DNA of 64,000 nucleotides from Archangium gephyra (GCF_001027285.1 NZ_CP011509.1:174501-238500); one strand, 5' to 3'. Numbered from the stretch's first letter, positions 1 to 8,524 are shown. Made by a program: numbers and translations. The notes: a model not told the origin generated them from the sequence alone.

Positions 1-278
1 GCTCGAAGAAGGCGAATTTCTACCACGTGCCCAGTGGAGGCGCGCTCCTGATGCGCGCGGATCTCACGGGAGCGAAGCTGCGCGCCGCCACGCTGGCCAA
101 TTGCAACTTCGAGGGAGCCATCCTTCGAGGCGCCGATCTGCGCAACGCCAACCTGGAATTGTCCAACCTGGAAGGGGCGGACCTCACGGAGGCGCGGCTG
201 TCGGGCGCCACCTGGACCGACTACAGCACGTGTGCGAAGGGCTCCGTGGGGCGGTGCGTTCCCACCCGCGCCCGATGA
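1..278 (+). CDS. Pentapeptide-repeat protein, 5' truncated by window edge
   Basis: The reading frame is open from the first bases and ends at TGA 276-278. The visible C-terminal part carries A(D/N)LxX pentapeptide repeats (GADLRNANL, GADLTEARL) and the tail GATWTDYSTCAKGSVG. It is nearly identical to the C-terminal part of the next gene (399-1142), so the two are tandem paralogues. Pentapeptide repeats fold as a right-handed quadrilateral beta helix, usually acting in protein contacts. By analogy with its neighbour it is probably a lipoprotein, but its N-terminus lies outside the window. A GTG at 27 could be read as a start, but homology to the neighbour extends upstream of it. Confidence 0.8.
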   Translation, partial: SKKANFYHVPSGGALLMRADLTGAKLRAATLANCNFEGAILRGADLRNANLELSNLEGADLTEARLSGATWTDYSTCAKGSVGRCVPTRAR

Positions 279-398
279 GCGGCACCTACCCGCTCACTTC
301 TTGAAAGCCCAGTGGGCGAGCGGAGAACCATCGGCCACTCGGCCCGAGGCCACGAGTCCCGAGGCAGCGCACGAGGGGACGGGGTAGACTCCGGGGCC

Positions 399-1142
399 AT
401 GCGACACCCGATGCGTCTCGGCCGGCTCCTCCCCCTCGTCCTCCTGTTGGGCCCCCCTCTCTCCGGGTGCCTCAGCGAGCGCGAGAAGACCGTCCGGCGT
501 CTGCTGGAGACGCGCGAGTGCGAGGGGTGCGATCTGACGGACGCTTCGCTGGAGGGAGCGGACCTCGAGGGCGCCCGCCTTAAGGGGGCGACGCTGATGA
601 AAGCGAAGCTGGCGCGCGCGCGCCTGCGCAACGCCGATCTCACCGACGCGGGGCTGGAGGGGGCGGATGCGCGACAGGCGGACCTGCGCGGGGCCCGGCT
701 CGACCACACCCGATTGGCGGGCACGCAGTTCCAGGGCGCCAACCTGGAGGGAGTGGATTTGCGCGAAGTCGTCACCGCAGAGTCCGCCAACTTCGAGGGG
801 GCCAACCTGCGCGGCATCAACCTCGAGGAGTCCGGCCTGTACGGACCGGATGGACCCTACCGCCGTTCCAAGAAGAGGTATCTCTACGACGTCCCTGCCG
901 GAGGCGCGCTCCTCATGCGCGCGGACCTCACGGGAGCGAACCTCCGTTACGCGGTCCTGGCGCTGTGCAACCTCGAGGGAGCCATCCTCCGAGGCGCCGA
1001 TCTGCGCGACGCCAATCTGGAATCGGCCAACCTGGAAGGGGTGGACCTGACGGATGCACGGCTGTCGGGCGCTACCTGGACCGACTACAGCAAGTGTGCA
1101 AAGGGCTCCGTGGGGCAGTGCACTCCCATCCGTCCCCGTTGA
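399..1142 (+). CDS. Pentapeptide-repeat lipoprotein
   Basis: A 247-aa protein. ATG 399 was chosen because it directly opens a lipoprotein signal peptide (MRHPMRLGRLLPLVLLLGPP, then LSGC, lipidated Cys about residue 25). Residues about 45-230 are pentapeptide repeats of the A(D/N)L type in two blocks, separated by a linker with GLYGPDGPYRRSKKRY. It ends with GATWTDYSKCAKGSVGQC, whose two cysteines may form a disulfide. It is the tandem paralogue of the partial gene at 1-278. It converges on the alpha/beta hydrolase gene only 15 bp downstream on the other strand. Duplicated envelope lipoproteins beside a lipase-like gene recall effector-immunity pairs, but that is inference. The molecular target is unknown. 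Confidence 0.85.
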   Translation: MRHPMRLGRLLPLVLLLGPPLSGCLSEREKTVRRLLETRECEGCDLTDASLEGADLEGARLKGATLMKAKLARARLRNADLTDAGLEGADARQADLRGARLDHTRLAGTQFQGANLEGVDLREVVTAESANFEGANLRGINLEESGLYGPDGPYRRSKKRYLYDVPAGGALLMRADLTGANLRYAVLALCNLEGAILRGADLRDANLESANLEGVDLTDARLSGATWTDYSKCAKGSVGQCTPIRPR

Positions 1143-1157
1143 GCAGTGCGCGCCCGC

Positions 1158-2960
1158 TCACTTCCCCGCGCGCGGCAGGGTATCGAACTGGCCCTCCAGG
1201 GCCGCCTTCACCTTCGTGTACAGATCCTGGCGGCTGGTGGAGTGCGCAGTCATCGCGAAATAGGGGATGCTGCCCAGCGTAGGCGTCCCCTCCTCATTGA
1301 ACTTGGGATCATCCACCTGCATCGGTCCGCAGTCCCGGTCCTTGAAGATGAGCGCATAGCTCTCCAGCATCTGCACGAAACGCAGCACCAGCTTGTCCAA
1401 ATCGGTCTGGGCGCCCAGCTTCGACTTCACCCACGCCTCGCTGCGCAGCATGCCCTCGTACCAGTCCACGGCGGTCGCCCATTTCGATACCGCGGTCCGC
1501 AGCGGCTCCATCTGGGCGATGAGCGTGAAGAGCAGATCCATCAGCGTGTGCTGAGTGGGCGCCTGCGCATAGCGGGTCTCGATGCCCTCCAGCCGAGCGA
1601 TGAACTTGTCGAAGGCGGCATCCTTCCCCTTGCCGAAGAACTTGTCCTCGTTCGTGATGGGCAGGTCCACGATGCGGGCCGCGAACGGCGTCCCCCTGAG
1701 CTGGGCAGCGGGCGTGGTCTCCGTGTTGTCGAACTCGTGGATCTGCTCCTTGAGCAGCTCGTACACGAGGTCCCACAGCGGGCCCCGCAGGCTGGTGCGA
1801 TCCACCGAGAGGAAACGGACCAGCGGCTGGAGGAAGGCGGTGACGTGCAGATCCTCGAAGAAGCCGTGGTGCGGGAACTTGCCGCTCTTGCGGCGCGCCT
1901 GGAAGGCCTTCTCCGTCTTGTCCAGCCCCCGCTCGATCTCGTCCAGCCGGAGGCGGAACTTCGAGGCGAGCGTGTCGCTCATCACCTGGCGATGCTTCGT
2001 GAGCTTCGCATCCAGTTCCTTCGGCACCGGGTAGTCGATACCCTGGTTGAACCTGTCGATGATCTCCCGCGCTTTGTCGAACACGGCGTGGACCTGCTTC
2101 AAGGTGGCGAGCACCCCGTCGTAGAGCTTCTTGCCCTCCGCCGCGTCCATCAGCAGCTTGGGGTCGGGCACGTACCACTTGCTCCCTTTGATCTGCACAT
2201 CCACGGACAGCATGGCGCGCTGGAGGAGCCCCGTGTCGAACTTCACCTCGGCGATGCGCTCCACGAGTTCGGAGGCGCACACCTGCTTGAGCACGTCATT
2301 GAGAGGGAAGAGCGAGAAGTCGGCGATGACACGCTGGGTCAGGTCGTACTTGCAGTAGACATTGAGGACGCGGCATTCCTTGTGGAAGGCGCCGGTGTCC
2401 ACCGGATGCAGCCGCTTGAAGAAGGGCGTGGACAGATAGGTGACGCTGCGGATCTTCCACTGCTTCGGCCACTGCTTGGAGGTGGCCACCCGGTGGGTGA
2501 ACTCGTTGATGACGTTGCCGCCGTGGGAGTGGCCAATGAGGTGGATGGACACCTCGCTGTGGAGAAAGCCCTTGTAGTAGGCCTTCTCGCCATTACCTCC
2601 GCACAACCGGTCCGCCAGGTAGGCCCCGGCAATCCGCCGGTTGGTGGGCGAGTTGTCGCCGGTCCACCCATGGGCGACGAAGAGGTGCAGGTTGCGGTAC
2701 TTCTGCTGGAGTCGCTCGAGCGCTTCGCGGAGAGGTCTGTTGAGCCCCCAGTACCAGTCCGGATCATTGTCCTTCTTCGGATCCGGCGGCGGAGCCACCT
2801 TGGGATTGCGGTAGCTGGCGGAGCGGGCCTTGGGATCGCTGTTGATCGGATCCACGGTGCCGCCCACCATGACCACGAGGTTGATGACATCCCGGGCGGT
2901 CTGCTTCTGGGGCACGGGGGCGACGCGCCCAGCCGTCTGGGGCGAGGGATTCGGGGCCAT
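1158..2960 (-). CDS. Alpha/beta-hydrolase-fold protein with lipase-like GHSHGG motif
   Basis: A 600-aa protein; ATG 2960 was chosen for the AGGAGACC ribosome site just upstream. No signal peptide is visible. The N-terminal 40 residues are Pro/Gln-rich, then LVVMVGGTVDP and LHLFVAHGWTGDN lead to the nucleophile elbow IHLIGHSHGG (Ser about residue 146) and VTYLSTPFF, as in lipase/esterase families of the DUF676 or Tle type. The C-terminal 350 residues are mostly helical and match no domain I recognise. The length and extra helical half are reminiscent of type VI lipase effectors, but no VgrG, PAAR or T6SS gene is in the window. It converges with two pentapeptide lipoproteins. Hydrolase is well supported; the substrate is unknown. 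Confidence 0.7.
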   Translation of the reverse strand: MAPNPSPQTAGRVAPVPQKQTARDVINLVVMVGGTVDPINSDPKARSASYRNPKVAPPPDPKKDNDPDWYWGLNRPLREALERLQQKYRNLHLFVAHGWTGDNSPTNRRIAGAYLADRLCGGNGEKAYYKGFLHSEVSIHLIGHSHGGNVINEFTHRVATSKQWPKQWKIRSVTYLSTPFFKRLHPVDTGAFHKECRVLNVYCKYDLTQRVIADFSLFPLNDVLKQVCASELVERIAEVKFDTGLLQRAMLSVDVQIKGSKWYVPDPKLLMDAAEGKKLYDGVLATLKQVHAVFDKAREIIDRFNQGIDYPVPKELDAKLTKHRQVMSDTLASKFRLRLDEIERGLDKTEKAFQARRKSGKFPHHGFFEDLHVTAFLQPLVRFLSVDRTSLRGPLWDLVYELLKEQIHEFDNTETTPAAQLRGTPFAARIVDLPITNEDKFFGKGKDAAFDKFIARLEGIETRYAQAPTQHTLMDLLFTLIAQMEPLRTAVSKWATAVDWYEGMLRSEAWVKSKLGAQTDLDKLVLRFVQMLESYALIFKDRDCGPMQVDDPKFNEEGTPTLGSIPYFAMTAHSTSRQDLYTKVKAALEGQFDTLPRAGK

Positions 2961-3110
2961 GGAGGGTCTCCTGGACAGCGCCTCCACGATCCCCCACCCG
3001 GGGACTCGAGGGCAAGGGACGCACCGGCACACCTTCCCCGACAAAGAATAAACGGACCCACGGCCCGTCAGTGAAAAGCCGCATCCACCCCAACGATAGA
3101 AGGATGGTCC

Positions 3111-3578
3111 ATGGTTTCGCTTCGCCACCTCGCCGGGCAGCTCCTCGTACTGGGCATGATGTTCCTCTTCTCTGGCAACGCCCAGGCGCAGACGTATTTC
3201 CTCACGGGAGGGCCGGAGCTCACCCAGGAGCAGCGGGCCAACGTGTTCGCCTACGTGAAGAACGCGTGGCAGTTGGCGGATGGCAAGTCGGCGACGGACC
3301 TGGAAGCGCACCGCCGCTGGGCCCGAGGTCAGACCGCCACGGTGGTGAACGGCGAGGTCGACTTCCTCGTGGATCAGACGATGGCCAAGGTGCGCCGGCT
3401 GGGCAAGGACAAGCTCCAGCAGGTCTTCGCGAACCTCAAGCAGGGCGCGGTGATCGCGGGCAACAAGGCGGAGGGCCACAGCCTCGAGACCCACCTGAAC
3501 TGGGCGCGTGAACAGACCGAGGAGGCCATCCGCGGCGAGCTCGTTCGCATCGCCCTGGCCGGTTACAAGGCGTTCTAG
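3111..3578 (+). CDS. Small secreted protein with internal duplication
   Basis: A 155-aa protein starting at ATG 3111 with AGAAGGA about 6 nt upstream. Residues 1-26 are a Sec signal peptide ending GNAQA-Q. The mature protein is helical and contains an internal repeat: DLEAHRRWARGQTATVVNGEV matches SLETHLNWAREQTEEAIRGEL about 60 residues later. It has no cysteine and no family I recognise. It is divergent from the hydrolase gene with a 150-bp shared upstream region, so the two could be co-regulated. Function unknown. Confidence 0.7.
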   Translation: MVSLRHLAGQLLVLGMMFLFSGNAQAQTYFLTGGPELTQEQRANVFAYVKNAWQLADGKSATDLEAHRRWARGQTATVVNGEVDFLVDQTMAKVRRLGKDKLQQVFANLKQGAVIAGNKAEGHSLETHLNWAREQTEEAIRGELVRIALAGYKAF

Positions 3579-3637
3579 GAGCGCCCACCTGAGGTGTTTG
3601 AACGCGCGGCTTGACCCGCTCCGCCCGCCGCGCGCAC

Positions 3638-4147
3638 ATGGCACCCATGACCACCCTGACCCTGCTCTGCCTCACCCTGCTGACCGCCACGCCCGAGACG
3701 GCAACGCCCGCCACGCCCACGGCCGCCGTGAACGCCGTGCTCGACGACTGGCACAAGGCCGCCGCCCAGGCGGACGAGGCCCGCTACTTCGGCCACTTCA
3801 CGTCCGACGCCGTCTTCCTCGGCACGGACGCCACCGAGCGCTGGACGCGCGAGGAGTTCCGCGCCTGGGCCAGGCCCTACTTCTCCAAGGGCAAGGCCTG
3901 GAGCTTCACCAGCGTGTCGCGCCACGTGAGCTTCTCGAAGGACGGCGCGGTGGCCTGGTTCGACGAGGCGCTCTCCACACCCAACATGGGCCCGGCGCGC
4001 GGCTCGGGCGTGCTCGTGAAGGACGGGAGCGCCTGGAAGATCGCCCAGTACAACCTCTCGATTCCCATCCCCAATGCCCTGATGGACGACTTCAAGCAGC
4101 GCATCGAGGCGCACGAGAAGAAGCGCACGGAGAAGAAGGGCAAGTAG
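3638..4147 (+). CDS. Secreted NTF2/SnoaL-like protein
   Basis: About 169 aa from ATG 3638 (ATG 3647 is an equally good start; TTG 3611 is unlikely because it precedes the hydrophobic segment). A short signal peptide (TTLTLLCLTLLTA) is followed by a Thr/Pro linker and one NTF2-like cone fold. Landmarks are AAVNAVLDDWHKAAAQADEARY, FTSDAVFLGTDATERWTREEFR, a central GKAWSFTSVSRHVSF strand pair, VLVKDGSAWKIAQYNLSIPIP, and a Lys/Glu-rich tail. This matches the SnoaL_3/DUF4440-like group, often annotated as nuclear transport factor 2 family with no fixed activity. Translocation to the periplasm is inferred from the N-terminus. Confidence 0.8.
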   Translation: MAPMTTLTLLCLTLLTATPETATPATPTAAVNAVLDDWHKAAAQADEARYFGHFTSDAVFLGTDATERWTREEFRAWARPYFSKGKAWSFTSVSRHVSFSKDGAVAWFDEALSTPNMGPARGSGVLVKDGSAWKIAQYNLSIPIPNALMDDFKQRIEAHEKKRTEKKGK

Positions 4148-4158
4148 CCAGCCCCTTC

Positions 4159-4254
4159 CGCCGCATCCTGAGATGCAGGAGCATGGCCACGCTCGAACGC
4201 TGGTTCGAGCGGGCCCTGCATGCCCGAAGCCTCTCGAAGGTGCTGGAGTCGTGA
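4159..4254 (+). pseudogene. Remnant C-terminus of an Rpn-family nuclease gene
   Basis: In-frame codons from 4159 to TGA 4252-4254 encode RRIL-C, then LERWFERALHARSLSKVLES. This aligns directly with the last 30 residues of the intact Rpn-family protein at 38829-39851 (RQRILSCTDLDTLDRWFDRALN...LRDVLDD). No upstream Rpn sequence precedes it, because the NTF2-like gene ends at 4147. It is therefore a decayed tail left by a deleted copy. It lies 1 bp from the stop of the convergent NYN gene. Confidence 0.7.
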
Positions 4255-4255
4255 C

Positions 4256-5233
4256 TCAGAAGTCGTCCACGGGATCCGGGTAGACCTCCTCCTCGTCCTC
4301 CTCCTCCACGGGAGGACGCGCGGCCCGGCCCCGGCCCTTGGACTCGGGCGTGGGCTCCAGCGGCGCCGCGTCCGGCGCCACCACGTACCACTGCCGGCCC
4401 TGCTGCACCCGCTTGAGCACGCCCTCGTGCTCCAGCGCCGACAGCAGCTTGGTGAACGAGGAGAAGCCGTGGTCGCGCTCGTCGAAGTCCGGCTCCTTGC
4501 GCACCAGGGCTTCCTTGATGAGCGACGGATTGAGCGTCCCCGTCGTCCTCGCCAGCAGGCGCTGCACCACCTCCACCACGCTCTCGGGCACCTCTGTCTT
4601 CGAGCCCTCGGCCTTCCCCTTGGGCCCGTGCGCCTGCTCCTTCCCCTGGCGCTCCCCGTGCCCCTTGCCGTGCTTGCCGCCGCGGCCCTTCCCGCCCTCC
4701 TCGTGCTCGTGGGCGCGCTTCTCCTTCTCCTTGTCCTTCTCCGCCCGGGTGCGCGGCCGCAGGTAGATGAACTCGTCACACGCCTTCACGAAGAGGGGGC
4801 TCGTCGCCTCCTTCACCGCGAGGCCGATGAGCTGCTTACCGTTCTCGCGCAGCTTGTACGCCAGCGGGCAGAAGTCGCTGTCTCCCGAGGCGATGGCGAA
4901 GGTGTCGATGTGCTCGCGCGCGTAGCACAGCTCCAGCGCGTCGATGACCAGGCGCATGTCCGCCCCGTTCTTCCCCGAGCGCGTCGAGGGCGGCACGTCG
5001 ATGAGCTCGACACCGAACTCGTGCAGGTTGCCCTTGGCGTCCTTGAAGCGCGACCAGTCGCAGTAGGCGCGGCGGAACACCACCTTGCCCCGCTCCAGCA
5101 GGCGGTCCATCGCCGGCTGCAGGTCGAAGTTGCCAGAGGTGAACCCGGTGTTCGTCACCAGGTTCTCGAAGTCGAGGAACAGCGCGATGCGGTGCTGATT
5201 GTTTTCCAAAAAGCCCTCCCGGGTGCGTGCCAT
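4256..5233 (-). CDS. NYN (PIN-like) domain protein with C-terminal OST-HTH/LOTUS domain
   Basis: A 325-aa protein. Residues 10-160 form a NYN/LabA-type domain with the metal-binding acids visible in IALFLDFENL (D21) and FAIASGDSDFCPLAYKLRE (D118, D120), so RNase activity is plausible. Residues 161-213 are a charged Lys/Glu/His/Gly linker. Residues 214-287 (VPESVVEVVQRLLARTTGTLNPSLIKEALVR ... FTKLLSALEHEGVLKRV) match an OST-HTH/LOTUS winged helix, which in characterised proteins binds RNA, notably G-quadruplex RNA. The tail is acidic (EEEDEEEV). The two domains together suggest an RNA-targeting nuclease, which is known for the family but unproven here. The gene stands alone, with the response-regulator operon upstream in the same orientation. 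Confidence 0.85.
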   Translation of the reverse strand: MARTREGFLENNQHRIALFLDFENLVTNTGFTSGNFDLQPAMDRLLERGKVVFRRAYCDWSRFKDAKGNLHEFGVELIDVPPSTRSGKNGADMRLVIDALELCYAREHIDTFAIASGDSDFCPLAYKLRENGKQLIGLAVKEATSPLFVKACDEFIYLRPRTRAEKDKEKEKRAHEHEEGGKGRGGKHGKGHGERQGKEQAHGPKGKAEGSKTEVPESVVEVVQRLLARTTGTLNPSLIKEALVRKEPDFDERDHGFSSFTKLLSALEHEGVLKRVQQGRQWYVVAPDAAPLEPTPESKGRGRAARPPVEEEDEEEVYPDPVDDF

Positions 5234-5370
5234 CCTCCCCTACTCCCAACCCGGGACGGCCTCGCGAGCATCCATGACCTGCCCTCCCGGGTCCATCATT
5301 CAAATGACTTCCCAGGTGTCCCGGGACGCGCGCTCGCTCTCCTGGCCCCCCACCTCGTGCCCGCGGGCGC

Positions 5371-5739
5371 TCAGGGCTTCGCCGTGGCCCCGAGCAACCG
5401 GTTCACTTCCATCAGCAGCCGGTCGATGGTGAAGGGCTTGCGCAGGAAGCCGGTGGGCTTGCAATCCGGGGGCAGGCTGGAGCGCGGCACGGCGCTCATC
5501 ATGAGCACGGGGAGGTGCCGCAGGGCGGCGTCGGCCTGGAGGGCCAGCAGCAGCTCGCGCCCATCCATCACCGGCATCATGTAGTCGAGCAGGATGAGGT
5601 CCGGCCGCTTCTCCGCCATGCGCGTCAGGGCTTCCCTGCCGTTGCCCGCCACGAGGACGTGAAAGCCCTCTTCGCTCAACAAATCGTTGAGCGCTTCGGT
5701 GATGCCGACCTCATCGTCCACCACGAGGAGGGTCTTCAC
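5371..5739 (-). CDS. Single-domain response regulator
   Basis: A 122-aa CheY-like receiver with a GTG start at 5739. All key residues are present: acidic pair D8/D9, phosphoacceptor D52 (LLDYMMP), a Ser/Thr near position 82 and K101 (GFLRKPF). There is no output domain. It starts 2 bp after the stop of the upstream KaiC-like gene on the same strand, so the two are almost certainly co-transcribed. It probably relays phosphoryl signals from an orphan kinase, possibly to or through the KaiC-like ATPase; the kinase is not identifiable from this window. Confidence 0.93.
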   Translation of the reverse strand: MKTLLVVDDEVGITEALNDLLSEEGFHVLVAGNGREALTRMAEKRPDLILLDYMMPVMDGRELLLALQADAALRHLPVLMMSAVPRSSLPPDCKPTGFLRKPFTIDRLLMEVNRLLGATAKP

Positions 5740-5741
5740 GG

Positions 5742-7235
5742 CTACCGGCTCCGCTTCTTGAGCAGGCCCCTGCGCCTGGGCGGGGAGACCGTCTTCGCAT
5801 TGCCCGACAGAACGGACTCGGCACTCTGGAAGGTGTCGGCGAGCACGATGCCCTGGGACGTGATGCGGTACTCCCGGAGGGAGGAGTCGTAGTCACTGTC
5901 GCGCACCTTGACCACGGACAGCATCCGGTGGAGTTGGGCGTGCAGCTCCACGAAGCGCAGGAAGAAGATGTTCTCGACGAGGCTCGAGACCCCGCTGATG
6001 GGCAGCTTCACCTCCCGGCTGAACATCTCCTGCAGCTCGCTGGTGTAGAGGGTGGTGACGCCCAGCACCCGCAGCTCGTTGGTGAGCGCGGCGAGGAAGT
6101 GGCTGATGCGGTTGGGATCGGACGCCGACTGGAGGAAGCCGTCCACGCCATCGACGAAGAGCCGCTTCACGCCCCGCTCGCGCACCGTATTGAGGAGCTT
6201 GTTGCCGAGCCCGTCGAGAATGCGCTCGGTGGGCGAGTGCCACAAGATGTCGACGACGCCCTGCTTGTGCTTCTTCTCGAGGCCGAGCCCCAGCCTGCTG
6301 GCCTTGAGGAGGAGGCGGGGCGGCGTCTCGTAGAAGCCGAAGAGGAGGCCCGGCTCCGACTTGCTCGACTCGTCGAGGAAGTGCAGCCCGAACGTCGTCT
6401 TGCCCGCCCCGGTGGGGCCAAAGAGGACGCTGGTGGAGGCACACGGAACGCCCCCCTGGAGCATCTTGTCCAGCTGGGCGATGCCCGTGGGGACCCGGTT
6501 GGACTTGCAGGGGTCCTCGCGCGAGGGATTCTGCAGGAGCGCCTCGATGCGCGGGTGCACCTGGATGCCTTCGCGGGTGATTTGGAAGGCGTGGCCGCCG
6601 CGCAGGTAGCTGCTGCCGCGGAACTTCTTCACCTCCAGCTCGCGCTCCGTGCGCCGGCCCAGCCGGTTGTCGGTCAGCTCGATGACGCCGTCCACCATGG
6701 TGTGCTCGGGCCCCACCGGCTCCTCGCTGGAGCTGGTGAGCAGCAGGATGGTGCAGCCGACGAGGTTGGCGTGGATTTGCAGCTCGTGGATGAACTTCTT
6801 GAAGTCCCGCTTCGTCTGGGCGCTCTCCTCCGCCGTCACCAGGCCATCCACCACGAGCAGGGTGGCCTGGCGCGCCCGGGCCTCGCGGCGGAGCACCTCC
6901 ACGAGCGCCTTGAGGCCGCCCTGCTCGAGCGTCGCGAAGGCGCTCAGGTAGGAGACCTGCTCGGGGATGCGGGAGGTGTCGAAGAAGGTGAGCGGCTCGA
7001 GGTTGAAGAGCAGGCGCTCGTGCGTCTCGGCCAGCAGGGTGGCGTAGAGGACGCGGCCACCCTGGGCGGCATGGTGGAAGCACACCTGGTTGGAGAGGAT
7101 CGTCTTCCCCGCGCCCGGGCGGCCCTGGAGCATGTACACACCCCGGCGCAGCAAGCCCCCGTGCAGGACGGTGTCCAGCCCGGGCACTCCCGTGGGAATC
7201 CGGTCCTGAGGCCGCTCCGTCGTCGACTCACTCAT
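5742..7235 (-). CDS. KaiC-like double RecA-domain ATPase
   Basis: A 497-aa protein. ATG 7235 was chosen (GAGGGCGAG upstream; the ORF upstream of it lacks family similarity). Two KaiC/RadA-like RecA domains are visible. The first has Walker A GRPGAGKT at residues 38-45 and Walker B LLVVDG about 126-131. The second has Walker A GPTGAGKT at 273-280 and Walker B RLFVDGVDG. Each begins with the KaiC-type leader (RIPTGVPGLDTVLHGGL; RVPTGIAQLDKMLQGGV). It is similar in length to cyanobacterial KaiC, but such proteins outside cyanobacteria usually act as signalling ATPases rather than clocks. It precedes the single-domain response regulator in one operon, as in many bacterial KaiC-response regulator pairs. 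Confidence 0.92.
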   Translation of the reverse strand: MSESTTERPQDRIPTGVPGLDTVLHGGLLRRGVYMLQGRPGAGKTILSNQVCFHHAAQGGRVLYATLLAETHERLLFNLEPLTFFDTSRIPEQVSYLSAFATLEQGGLKALVEVLRREARARQATLLVVDGLVTAEESAQTKRDFKKFIHELQIHANLVGCTILLLTSSSEEPVGPEHTMVDGVIELTDNRLGRRTERELEVKKFRGSSYLRGGHAFQITREGIQVHPRIEALLQNPSREDPCKSNRVPTGIAQLDKMLQGGVPCASTSVLFGPTGAGKTTFGLHFLDESSKSEPGLLFGFYETPPRLLLKASRLGLGLEKKHKQGVVDILWHSPTERILDGLGNKLLNTVRERGVKRLFVDGVDGFLQSASDPNRISHFLAALTNELRVLGVTTLYTSELQEMFSREVKLPISGVSSLVENIFFLRFVELHAQLHRMLSVVKVRDSDYDSSLREYRITSQGIVLADTFQSAESVLSGNAKTVSPPRRRGLLKKRSR

Positions 7236-7393
7236 CTCGCCCTCGTTCCTTCCAGGCCAGCCACTGACCCATACCACGGGCGTCCGGACTCAGGACCCCG
7301 GCTTCACGCACCCGGGTTCCAGCTACCACAAGGCGGTGGCCATCTGTCGGGCGACGTACAGAGTCCACGGGGCGGCGGTGTTCAGCGCCATGC

Positions 7394-8515
7394 TCAAGGC
7401 CACAACGCGTCGCAGAAGCGCTCCAGCCGGGCAAGCGCGTCGGGCATGTTCGTCCGGCCCAGGCCGAGCCGGAAGTGGTTGCCCGGGAAGTCATACACGT
7501 CGCCAGGCAGCAACAGCACGCCCTCCGTCTCCACCAGCCGCTGGCAGAAGTCGGCCACCGGCATGTCCTTCAACAACTTCGGGAACGCCACGCTTCCCGA
7601 GGCCGGACGTATCCAGCGGAACGTGTCCGCCCGCCGGGCGAAGAAGCCATCCAGCACGGCGAGGTTGCGCGCGAGGAGCTCGCGGCTCCGGTCCAGCACG
7701 CGCTCCCGGGCCCGGAGGGCGATGAGGGAGAGCACCTCGCTCGGGGCGGCGTTGCAGATGGTGGTGTAGTCCTTGTAGGCCGCGCAGCGCTCCAGCAGGG
7801 CGGTGTCCCGGCTCGCGAGCCACCCCACGCGCAGCCCCGCGAGCCCGAAGGCCTTGGACATCACCCCCAGGCTCACGCCGCGCGCCGACAGCTCCGCGGC
7901 CGCGGGCAGGGTGTCCTTGGGGTCGTGCTCCAGCAGCCGGTACACCTCGTCCGCCAGCACGTGGAGGCCGCGCTCCTCGGCCAGGGCGAAGAGGCCCCTC
8001 CACGCCGCCGCGTCGGGCAGGGCGCCCGTGGGGTTGTGCGGGAAGTTGACCACCAGCAGCTTCGTCTGGGGCCGCAGCTCACGCTTCAGCGCGTCCAGGT
8101 CCAGCTTCCAGCCGTCCTCCTCGCGCAGCCGCAGCAGCGACACCTCGGCGCCCGTGGCCCGCGCCACCTCGTACAGCGACTGATAGCCCGGCCACGTCAC
8201 CACCGCGTGGTCTCCCGGCCCCAGCAGCACGTTCATCAGGACGAAGATGGCCTCCTGCGCCCCTCCGAAGGTCAGCACGTGCCGCGGCTCGAGTCCGGGG
8301 TACATCCGGGCGATCTCCTCGCGCAGCGCCGGCAGCCCGGTGGACTCGGTGTAGCCCAGCGAGAGCCGCTCCCAGCGCTCGCGCCCGTCCTCGTCCGCCA
8401 GCGCGAGCAGCTCGCTCATCCGCCAGCCCTCGATGTCCGAGGAGCACAGCAGGTACGGCGCGTTGAACTCCCACTTCGCGAAGTACCGCTCGAGCTTGAA
8501 ATCCGGAATCCGCAT
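7394..8515 (-). CDS. Fold-type I PLP-dependent aminotransferase (class I/II)
   Basis: A 373-aa protein. It has the class I/II aminotransferase landmarks: LGYTESTGLPALREEIA, FGGAQEAIF, WPGYQSLYE, VVNFPHNPTGAL (N161), VLADEVYR (D189), and Schiff-base Lys K221 in VMSKAFGLAGLRVGW. The C-terminus has NHFRLGLGR, which includes the carboxylate-binding Arg. It resembles the MalY/PatB-like and alanine/aspartate branches; substrate cannot be assigned. It is the last gene of a minus-strand run, 9 bp downstream of a lipoprotein gene. Confidence 0.9.
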   Translation of the reverse strand: MRIPDFKLERYFAKWEFNAPYLLCSSDIEGWRMSELLALADEDGRERWERLSLGYTESTGLPALREEIARMYPGLEPRHVLTFGGAQEAIFVLMNVLLGPGDHAVVTWPGYQSLYEVARATGAEVSLLRLREEDGWKLDLDALKRELRPQTKLLVVNFPHNPTGALPDAAAWRGLFALAEERGLHVLADEVYRLLEHDPKDTLPAAAELSARGVSLGVMSKAFGLAGLRVGWLASRDTALLERCAAYKDYTTICNAAPSEVLSLIALRARERVLDRSRELLARNLAVLDGFFARRADTFRWIRPASGSVAFPKLLKDMPVADFCQRLVETEGVLLLPGDVYDFPGNHFRLGLGRTNMPDALARLERFCDALWP

Positions 8516-8524
8516 GGCGCCTCG

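Noticed and set aside
1146-3074. Long plus-strand frame across the hydrolase gene
   Set aside because: A shadow frame of the minus-strand alpha/beta hydrolase; its Leu/His/Arg/Val-rich composition is typical of GC-rich antisense frames.
5742-7235. Circadian clock KaiABC cluster
   Set aside because: No kaiA or kaiB is nearby; a KaiC-like ATPase beside a response regulator is a common non-clock arrangement.
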